From assembly GCA_964608025.1 (NCBI GenBank), contig CAZSLO010000012.1, forward strand, positions 1-64,000: DNA of 64,000 nucleotides, written 5' to 3'. The notes below the pieces were generated by a model that was not told where the DNA came from, searched no databases, and saw only the letters and a list, made by a program, of their open reading frames with translations. The translations under genes were made by a program, and so were the position numbers. Each line of letters starts with the position of its first letter. Positions within the stretch are counted from its first letter, which is position 1. Positions 8,119-14,588 of this stretch are shown here, one piece after another. Origin of the DNA: CAZSLO01 sp964608025. GTDB lineage: Bacteria; Chloroflexota; Dehalococcoidia; Lucifugimonadales; CAJWER01.

Positions 8119-8505
8119 ATGGCAAGAAATCCACGCACGAGACGTAGACAACGAAAGAATGTGCCTGTAGGGAGGGCTTATATACAGGCTACTTTTAATA
8201 ATACTGTTATTACGCTGACTGATCCTCAGGGTAATACCATCGCATGGGGTAGTGCTGGTACGGCAGGGTTTGAAGGATCCCGCAAATCAACTGCATTTGC
8301 GGCCCAGCGGGCAGCAGATGCGGCCGCTCGAAAAGGACTCGAACAAGGGCTTAGACAAGTTGAAGCATTTGTAAGAGGCCCTGGTGCTGGTAGAGAGGCA
8401 GCTATAAGGACATTGCAAGCAGCAGGTATGAGAGTTACTAGTATACGCGACGTGACACCGATTCCACACAATGGATGTAGGCCACGCAAAAGACGTAGAG
8501 TCTAG
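8119..8505 (+). CDS. rpsK: 30S ribosomal protein S11
   Basis: S11 forms part of the 30S platform and the mRNA exit. The 128-residue protein contains AYIQATFNNTVITLTDPQGN, the Ala-rich AFAAQRAADAAARKGLEQG and the C-terminal ITSIRDVTPIPHNGCRPRKR-like end. It follows rpsM after 12 bases. Confidence 0.98.
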   Translation: MARNPRTRRRQRKNVPVGRAYIQATFNNTVITLTDPQGNTIAWGSAGTAGFEGSRKSTAFAAQRAADAAARKGLEQGLRQVEAFVRGPGAGREAAIRTLQAAGMRVTSIRDVTPIPHNGCRPRKRRRV

Positions 8506-8565
8506 GCAGGTTTTCTTTGTGACAAAATTCCACCCATTGGCATATAAGACGAGGATAAAATAAGA

Positions 8566-9195
8566 ATGGCACGATATACTGATCCAGCTTGTAGAAAGTG
8601 CCGCAGAATAGGCGAAAAGCTCTTTTTGAAAGGTGATAGATGCTATACGTCTAAGTGCGGTGTAGAGCGCCGTAAGCGTCCTCCCGGAGACCAGATCCCG
8701 AGACGCAGGCGATTGTCGGATTGGGCAATGCAACTCAGAGAGAAACAGAAAGCACGTTTTACCTATGGAGTGCTGGAACGGCAATTTCTTGGATACTACA
8801 AAATAGCAAAGGATCAGTCCGGATCCACTGGAGACATTCTTCTTCAACTTTTGGAAACACGGCTCGATAATGTCGTATTCAGACTCTCGTTTGTAGATTC
8901 ACGTAGACAAGCGAGACAGTTGATCAACCATGGACATATGACAGTTAATGGTAAGCGTATGGACGTCCCTTCTTACATTGTGAAATCTGGGGATAAGATC
9001 GCATGGAAAGCAGTAGGGGAGACAAAACCAGGTTTCATAGATGCGCTGACAGATGGAATACCGAGACGCCCAGTCCCTAGCTGGCTCAACCTAGACCCCG
9101 ATGCGCTTACAGGACAAGTCGTAGGAATACCAGAGGTGTCAGAGATCGATACCGGGATTGATTCCAGAATGATAGTCGAATTCTATTCCAGATAA
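8566..9195 (+). CDS. rpsD: 30S ribosomal protein S4 (zinc-containing form)
   Basis: S4 nucleates 16S assembly and in many bacteria represses the alpha operon. The 209-residue protein has Cys9, Cys12, Cys26 and Cys31, the N-terminal zinc finger of the C+ type. It also has the S4 RNA-binding domain (RLDNVVFRLSFVDSRRQARQ, about residues 99-118). The C-terminal half is normal. A 60-base gap precedes it and a hairpin-containing 90-base gap follows. Confidence 0.97.
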   Translation: MARYTDPACRKCRRIGEKLFLKGDRCYTSKCGVERRKRPPGDQIPRRRRLSDWAMQLREKQKARFTYGVLERQFLGYYKIAKDQSGSTGDILLQLLETRLDNVVFRLSFVDSRRQARQLINHGHMTVNGKRMDVPSYIVKSGDKIAWKAVGETKPGFIDALTDGIPRRPVPSWLNLDPDALTGQVVGIPEVSEIDTGIDSRMIVEFYSR

Positions 9196-9226
9196 ATTCA
9201 GAGGGACTGTTTGTCCATATACTAAA

Positions 9227-9252
9227 GGGTTCACATAGATCGGAGTGAACCC
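9227..9252 (+). terminator. Perfect hairpin between rpsD and rpoA
   Basis: GGGTTCAC (9227-9234) and GTGAACCC (9245-9252) form a perfect 8-bp stem around a 10-base loop. It is followed by AGTTTTGT rather than a clean U-run. It sits 33 bases before the rpoA start, so it could be a leaky terminator, an attenuator or an RNA processing site. Direction and function are inferred. Confidence 0.45.
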
Positions 9253-9285
9253 AGTTTTGTACGAGAAGATAGGAGATTTAGCCAT

Positions 9286-10407
9286 ATGCTTAATTTTCAA
9301 GAGTTCACTTCACCTGAAACCCATGAAGATGAACCAGAACCTATTCCGTCCCCTACGATAGTTATACCTGATTCCGATGGACGGTATGGCAAATATGTTG
9401 CCGAGCCCCTGCCTAGAGGCTATGCAACGACACTTGGTAATGCTTTACGTCGCGTTCTCTACAATTCATTGCCAGGTACGGCTGTGACTTGGGTAAAAAT
9501 AGAAGGAATTCTTCACGAGTATGCGACTCTGCCGCATATTAAGGAAGAAGTATCCGAAATATTGCTTAATATTAAGGGTATCAGGATAAGGTCGGATGTC
9601 GAAAGATCGGGCAAGATTCGTCTTGAAGTAGCTGGTAGAGGTGAAGTATCTGCCGGAGATATCATGGCTACTTCAGATTATGAAATTATTAATCCTGAAT
9701 TGCATATTGCGACATTAGATTCCGACGAGGCTAGTCTCTCGATCGAATTCAATGTTGAACGTGGGGTTTCTTATCAAGAAGCGACTGTTGGTGATGGATT
9801 ACCTATTGGAGTCCTTCCTGTAGACGCAGTTTATAGTCCTGTTAGGAAAGTGAACTATCGGAAAGATACTGTAAGAATAGGACAGAAAACGGATCTTGAA
9901 CGCCTTACTATTGAGATATGGACAGATGGAACTATTACTCCGATTAACGCTTTACAGCAAGCAGGCAACATCTTGGTTACACATTTCTTCCTGTTCGCTA
10001 ATGCAGAACGTGTGATCGAGGGTGGGGAAGAGGGGTCACCCATAGCTCTCAAGATATCTCCAGATATTTACAGCGTTACTGTAGAGAGCCTAAACTTATC
10101 GGCGCGAAGCTTGAATTGTTTGAAGCGTGCTAGTCTCGATCAAGTTGGACAAATCCTAGAGATGAAGCCTGCAGATTTGCTTGAGATCCGCAATTTCGGA
10201 GAAAAATCACTTCATGAATTGTATGATCGGCTCAGAGAAATGGATCTGATCCCGCCAGAACTAGAGGCGGATTTACAAATAGAAGAAACTTCAGAAGTTA
10301 CTAAAACTACAACTGATAATAATGAGGAAGAAGCGAAAAAAACTGATGATACAGAGCTTAATGTAGACGCTATATTCTCCGAGATCGAAGGCCTAGGGGA
10401 CGAATGA
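9286..10407 (+). CDS. rpoA: DNA-directed RNA polymerase subunit alpha
   Basis: The alpha subunit dimerises to nucleate RNA polymerase. The N-terminal domain shows GRYGKYVAEPLPRGYATTLG and NALRRVLYNSLPG (about residues 30-65). The C-terminal DNA-binding domain is visible near residues 270-320 (SARSLNCLKRASLDQVGQIL, RNFGEKSLHELYDRL). At 373 aa it is longer than the usual 315-340, because of a short N-terminal extension and about 40 acidic C-terminal residues rich in Glu, Asp and Thr. The stop overlaps the rplQ start. Confidence 0.98.
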   Translation: MLNFQEFTSPETHEDEPEPIPSPTIVIPDSDGRYGKYVAEPLPRGYATTLGNALRRVLYNSLPGTAVTWVKIEGILHEYATLPHIKEEVSEILLNIKGIRIRSDVERSGKIRLEVAGRGEVSAGDIMATSDYEIINPELHIATLDSDEASLSIEFNVERGVSYQEATVGDGLPIGVLPVDAVYSPVRKVNYRKDTVRIGQKTDLERLTIEIWTDGTITPINALQQAGNILVTHFFLFANAERVIEGGEEGSPIALKISPDIYSVTVESLNLSARSLNCLKRASLDQVGQILEMKPADLLEIRNFGEKSLHELYDRLREMDLIPPELEADLQIEETSEVTKTTTDNNEEEAKKTDDTELNVDAIFSEIEGLGDE

Positions 10408-10760
10408 TGAGACATAGACTATCTGGAAGAAAACTCTCCCGGCCAACCGCCCATAGGATGTCGATGTTACGTACTGCTGTAACCGACCTCTTGAAAAATG
10501 AATCTGTTCGTACCACGGGACCCAAAGCTAAGGAAATTCGGAAACTTGCCGAAAAGACCATTACGCGAGGGAAAAAGGGAGATCTTCATAACAGGAGAAT
10601 GGCTTCGGCGTTTCTCACTGATGAAAGCGTTGTCCGTAAACTGTTTGATGAACTAGGACCTCGTTATCAAGATCGGAGCGGCGGCTACACTCGTATAATG
10701 AAACTTGGTGCACGCAAAGGAGATGCGGCCGAAATGGCAATTATCGAATTGGTGCCTTAA
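10404..10760 (+). CDS. rplQ: 50S ribosomal protein L17
   Basis: L17 lies near the peptide exit tunnel. The 118-residue protein contains RHRLSGRKLSRPTAHRMSML, AEKTITRGKKGDLHNRRMA and GYTRIMKLGARKGDAAEMAI, all family signatures. Two tandem ATG codons (10404 and 10407) overlap the rpoA stop, giving translational coupling; either could initiate. Confidence 0.97.
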   Translation: MMRHRLSGRKLSRPTAHRMSMLRTAVTDLLKNESVRTTGPKAKEIRKLAEKTITRGKKGDLHNRRMASAFLTDESVVRKLFDELGPRYQDRSGGYTRIMKLGARKGDAAEMAIIELVP

Positions 10761-10776
10761 TTTCTGGAGTCGTTTT

Positions 10777-11538
10777 ATGAAGTTGGCATTAATAGTGGAG
10801 TACGACGGCACAAACTACGGAGGATTCCAATACCAGCATAATGCAAATTCAATTCAGGAGGAACTAGAGAAGGCAATTACAAGGCTTACCAAGGAAACAA
10901 TACGGATCAACGGTGCGGGCAGAACAGATGCAGGTGTCCACGCTAAAGGTCAGGTTGTAGCGTTTGATACTAAGGTTTCCTATGATCCAATGATCTATGT
11001 GAAAGCGCTAAACCATTACCTGCCGGTTGATATCGCGATCAAGGATGCATATCAAGTAGGTGTTGAATTCGATCCGCGTCGTATGGCCGAGAGTCGACTA
11101 TATGAATATACGCTGCAGCTTGCGGCTACTCGGTCGCCATTAACTAGACAAAAGGTCTATTGGTCTTCATTGGATCTGGATGTAAGTGCAATGCGCCGAG
11201 CTGCTAAATTTTTTGTCGGCACTCACGATTTTGGTAAGTTTAGCTCGTCGATGAAAAAGCCTACTTATAGTACAGTGAGACAAATATTCAAATCTCAGAT
11301 TAGACAATCAGGTAATATTGTACGATACCAAGTACGAGGAAATGCTTTTTTGCATCGGCAGGTGAGACGAATGGCTGGTGCATTAGTCGATGTAGGAAGA
11401 GGAATATTGAAGGGAGACGATCTTAGGAGGATGCTTAGTGGAGAAGATACAGGATCTTCGGCTCGTACTTTGCCTGCCCGCGGCCTGTGTCTTATTGAAG
11501 TTACATACCCTGGATTTCCACCTAGTGCGGTGAAATAG
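10777..11538 (+). CDS. truA: tRNA pseudouridine(38-40) synthase
   Basis: TruA isomerises uridines 38-40 in the anticodon stem-loop of tRNAs. The catalytic Asp is Asp51 in GAGRTDAGVHAKGQV. Other family motifs are YDGTNYGGFQYQ near the N-terminus and FLHRQVRRMAGALVDVGRG in the C-terminal half. ATG 10777, after a TGGAGT site, gives 253 aa and the normal MKLALIVEYDG start. A longer in-frame start at 10705 lies inside rplQ and is rejected. The gene follows rplQ and precedes rplM, a common order. Confidence 0.97.
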   Translation: MKLALIVEYDGTNYGGFQYQHNANSIQEELEKAITRLTKETIRINGAGRTDAGVHAKGQVVAFDTKVSYDPMIYVKALNHYLPVDIAIKDAYQVGVEFDPRRMAESRLYEYTLQLAATRSPLTRQKVYWSSLDLDVSAMRRAAKFFVGTHDFGKFSSSMKKPTYSTVRQIFKSQIRQSGNIVRYQVRGNAFLHRQVRRMAGALVDVGRGILKGDDLRRMLSGEDTGSSARTLPARGLCLIEVTYPGFPPSAVK

Positions 11539-11540
11539 AT

Positions 11541-12011
11541 ATGACAACCAAAATAAATAGATCAAAGAAACTAACAAGGTCTGAGATGTGGCATGTAATT
11601 GATGCAAATGGCAAGACACTTGGGCGCCTTGCCAGCGAAATTGCCGTTCTCCTGCAAGGAAAACATAGTCCTAATTATGTGAAGTATCTCAACACTGGAG
11701 ATTTTGTAATAGTTATTAATGCAGAGAAGATAAAAGTTACGGGTAACAAGTTAGAAAAGAAGATTTATTATCGCCATAGTGGCTATCATGGCGGGCTGAC
11801 CGAACAAACCCTGGCAACCGTTTTAAAGAAACACCCAACGCGGGTTTTACGTGGAGCGATCAAGGGTATGCTTCCGAAGAATACCCTAGGTCGTAAAATG
11901 CTTTCCCGTCTCAAGGTATATTCCGGAGAAAGACATCCTCATGAGGCACAGGTTAGGGGTATTACGAAACTCAAAGAGCCTTCTGGAGAGAATGGGAAAA
12001 AGGAGTCTTAG
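11541..12011 (+). CDS. rplM: 50S ribosomal protein L13
   Basis: L13 is an early-assembly large-subunit protein. The 156-residue product includes WHVIDANGKTLGRLASEIA, NTGDFVIVINAEKIKVTGNK and GMLPKNTLGRKMLSRLKVYS. Its start lies two bases after the truA stop, and rpsI begins immediately after its own stop. Confidence 0.98.
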   Translation: MTTKINRSKKLTRSEMWHVIDANGKTLGRLASEIAVLLQGKHSPNYVKYLNTGDFVIVINAEKIKVTGNKLEKKIYYRHSGYHGGLTEQTLATVLKKHPTRVLRGAIKGMLPKNTLGRKMLSRLKVYSGERHPHEAQVRGITKLKEPSGENGKKES

Positions 12012-12407
12012 TTGACACAGCAACAATATCATTACGGGACAGGTCGTAGAAAGACAGCCGTTGCCCGCGTAAGGCTCTATTCAGAGCGTGGTACGAATAC
12101 AGTTAATGGGAAGCCCATGGAAGAAGTTTTCAACTGGAAATCTTGGCAAGATGAGGTGCTGGAGCCATTTAATGTGACCAATACTTTAGGCCAGTTTAGA
12201 GTGGTGGCCAAGGTAACAGGTGGTGGTATTGTTGGTCAGGCGGGTGCAATGAGACATGGTATTTCAAGAGCTCTTCTTGAAGCGGATCCACAATTACGCC
12301 CGACTCTCAAGAAAGCAGGCCTGCTAACGCGAGATGCTAGAGAGAAAGAAAGCAAGAAATATGGTCTCAAACGTGCTCGTAAAGCTGAGCAGTGGACCAA
12401 GCGCTAG
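12012..12407 (+). CDS. rpsI: 30S ribosomal protein S9
   Basis: S9 contacts the P-site tRNA through its C-terminal tail. The 131-residue protein begins with TTG directly after the rplM TAG. It shows YGTGRRKTAVARVRLY, KVTGGGIVGQAGAMRHGISR and the basic tail KKYGLKRARKAEQWTKR. It is the last gene of the ribosomal run and converges on guaB3 with only five bases between the stops. No terminator is visible there. Confidence 0.97.
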   Translation: MTQQQYHYGTGRRKTAVARVRLYSERGTNTVNGKPMEEVFNWKSWQDEVLEPFNVTNTLGQFRVVAKVTGGGIVGQAGAMRHGISRALLEADPQLRPTLKKAGLLTRDAREKESKKYGLKRARKAEQWTKR

Positions 12408-12412
12408 GATTG

Positions 12413-13612
12413 TTACCGGAGATCAAGTTGGTGGTGCTTACCCTCGGTCTTAATTGAAGGTGCAATCACGATATTGGACGAATGCATATCTCGTATGTTG
12501 AAAGCTCCGATCATGCCCATGCAAACTTCCAAGGCTCCCATGAGATTTTGAGTTCCGTCAGTTTTTGATGTAGGGCCAAATAGGATCTCCTTTAAGGAGC
12601 CTTTTACATCCACATCCACTCTGACCCCTCTAGGCAATGCAGGGTGAGGACTCGCCATACCCCAATTATGCCCTTTACCTGGGGCCTCCCTGGACTGTGC
12701 AAGGGGGGTACCTATCATTACTGCATCTGCACCACAGGCGAATGCTTTACAGAGGTCCCCTCCCGTTCTTATCCCGCCATCGGTTATTATAGGAACATAC
12801 CGCCCTGTTCGACGCTGGTACTCATTTCTGGCTGCAGCACAATCAATTGTCGCTGTTACCTGTGGCACTCCTACCCCAGTCACTTCTCGTGTAGTACAAG
12901 CTGCTCCAGGCCCGACTCCAACTAACACTCCGTGAATTCCCGTTTCCATTAGTTCAAGCGCAACATCATAGGAGACGCAGTTCCCTACTAGAACAGGTAC
13001 GTTGATTATCTCCAAAAGGTCAGAGAAGACGAGACCACGTTTACTGTTTGAAACGTGTTTAGCTGTCGTAACCGTTGATTGGACAACAATGGTGTCTGCG
13101 CCAGCCTCTACTGCTATAGGTGCTAACCATTTCGTGTTAGCTGGTGTGATAGAAACGGCGCAAAGCGCACCTTTTGATTTGATCTCTTGTACCCGATCTC
13201 CTACGAGAGATTCCCTAATTGGGGCGGTGTATGCTTTTTGGAGGATTTCGGTTGCGTCTTCTTTTTTGGCATCCGCGATTTCGTTCAAGATCTCGCCTGG
13301 ATCGTCGTACCTAGTTTGAACACCTTCCAGGTTCATCACAGCCAACCCGCCCATCTCGTAGAATTTGATGGCGAATGCAGGCGATACGATCGCATCCATG
13401 CCAGCTGCCAAAATGGGCGTTGACATGGTCATCCCGTCAATGGAGAAATCTGTATTTACCTGACTAGGGTTAAGTGTGACTGTGCCAGGGGCAATAGCGA
13501 TCTCATCGAATCCATAGGCACGCCTTAACTCTTTAAATTTAGGTGATGCCACGCCTAGTTCTACCCCCTTAACATCGACCGGATTATAGTAAAGTTCTGA
13601 AGGTTCAGTCAA
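12413..13612 (-). CDS. guaB3: GuaB3-type IMP dehydrogenase family protein (no CBS domains)
   Basis: IMP dehydrogenases oxidise IMP to XMP in guanine nucleotide synthesis. The 399-residue protein is a TIM-barrel family member with the catalytic-cysteine loop GPGAACTTREVTG (Cys239), the nucleotide-binding stretch IITDGGIRTGGDLCKA and GADAVMIGTPLAQSREAPGKG. It lacks the CBS pair usually inserted around residues 100-220 of GuaB, and its length matches the GuaB3 subfamily of Actinobacteria and Cyanobacteria. Whether it is the cell's main IMPDH or a second copy cannot be told from this window. Confidence 0.88.
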   Translation of the reverse strand: MTEPSELYYNPVDVKGVELGVASPKFKELRRAYGFDEIAIAPGTVTLNPSQVNTDFSIDGMTMSTPILAAGMDAIVSPAFAIKFYEMGGLAVMNLEGVQTRYDDPGEILNEIADAKKEDATEILQKAYTAPIRESLVGDRVQEIKSKGALCAVSITPANTKWLAPIAVEAGADTIVVQSTVTTAKHVSNSKRGLVFSDLLEIINVPVLVGNCVSYDVALELMETGIHGVLVGVGPGAACTTREVTGVGVPQVTATIDCAAARNEYQRRTGRYVPIITDGGIRTGGDLCKAFACGADAVMIGTPLAQSREAPGKGHNWGMASPHPALPRGVRVDVDVKGSLKEILFGPTSKTDGTQNLMGALEVCMGMIGAFNIRDMHSSNIVIAPSIKTEGKHHQLDLR

Positions 13613-13736
13613 GAAAATATAGGATTATGTTTATAGTCCACAAATGCCGGTGTTCCCTTACTCCCAGACTATCAAGATCGTTAGTGAATGTTTTAAATCT
13701 CTATAAATTTGACTATTCCCTGCCCGCAAATGTTAC

Positions 13737-14588
13737 CTAATTATTAAGGGCCGCAAGTAGTCTTTGGTCATGGAATAAATAATGGTTGGCATATCCAGCA
13801 CAGTTTCCGAAGTAGGCCATTGCCCATAATCTCATTTTTTTACGGGAAATTTTGTCGTCTCCGAGATACCATTTTTGTAAGGCTTTATCTATCCAGGTAT
13901 CAACCGGAAATGCTTCTGGTTTATCTAGAGAGAAGAGGAGTACGCAATTTGCGACCTTGTCTCCTACCCCATCGAGCATAGTCAAATGCTCCAATGCCTC
14001 ATCGTACGGCATTTCGTATAGGGCCATAAGGTCGATATTTCCTGAATCCACCATCCGGGCGGTGGAAACTACGTAATCAGCCCGGTACCCTAGTCCAAGA
14101 TCCCTTAGGGATTCGTTAGTACTTCTAGCAAGTTCCACTGGCGTGGGAAATGTGTGTCTCATGTATCCATCCATAAAAATCTCATTGCCAAATGCTGTGC
14201 ACAATGATTCGATATTATTTGTGATACGGGTTATGTTTGAAGCGGAAGAACAGATGAATGATATTAGGCATTCCCACGGATCTTGGGCCAATATCCTCAT
14301 GCCATGGTGGCGTGATATTGCTTCCGTAAGCCTGTCATCAAATGACATAGATGTATAGAGCTCCTCCAGATCTGTGTTGAGGCCGAGGTAGTTTCTCAGT
14401 TTTGGCTCAAGTACAGAGTCTTTCTCAGGCCCTGCCATGAATTCAATGCCAGAAGGAGTTTCTTTTAGCCAAACTATGTTTCCTGATACAACGCCCTTGA
14501 ACCAGCCGTCTTCGGCACGCCACCGAAAGGCTTGCCCGCTAAACAGGGTGTTTTTAAGATCGAGCGGTCCCCTGTGATTTAGAATCAC
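13737..14588 (-). CDS. ogg: 8-oxoguanine DNA glycosylase/AP lyase, OGG1-like
   Basis: The enzyme excises 8-oxoguanine opposite C. The 283-residue protein has an N-terminal OGG_N-like beta domain (LDLKNTLFSGQAFRW) and a helix-hairpin-helix-GPD domain. Catalytic Lys211 lies in GVGDKVANCVLLFS and the essential Asp is Asp230 in FPVDTWID. It resembles the OGG1 rather than the MutM or MutY families. The GTG start overlaps the dinG stop (GTGA), so the two repair genes are co-translated. Confidence 0.9.
   Translation of the reverse strand: MILNHRGPLDLKNTLFSGQAFRWRAEDGWFKGVVSGNIVWLKETPSGIEFMAGPEKDSVLEPKLRNYLGLNTDLEELYTSMSFDDRLTEAISRHHGMRILAQDPWECLISFICSSASNITRITNNIESLCTAFGNEIFMDGYMRHTFPTPVELARSTNESLRDLGLGYRADYVVSTARMVDSGNIDLMALYEMPYDEALEHLTMLDGVGDKVANCVLLFSLDKPEAFPVDTWIDKALQKWYLGDDKISRKKMRLWAMAYFGNCAGYANHYLFHDQRLLAALNN

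Noticed and set aside
8287..8847. 186-codon open frame on the minus strand across rpsK and rpsD
   Set aside because: It is antisense to two certain ribosomal protein genes, shows no family motif and is a mirror of their codon use.
13613..13736. Possible small gene between guaB3 and ogg
   Set aside because: No frame with a start and coding-like composition is present in this 124-base gap.
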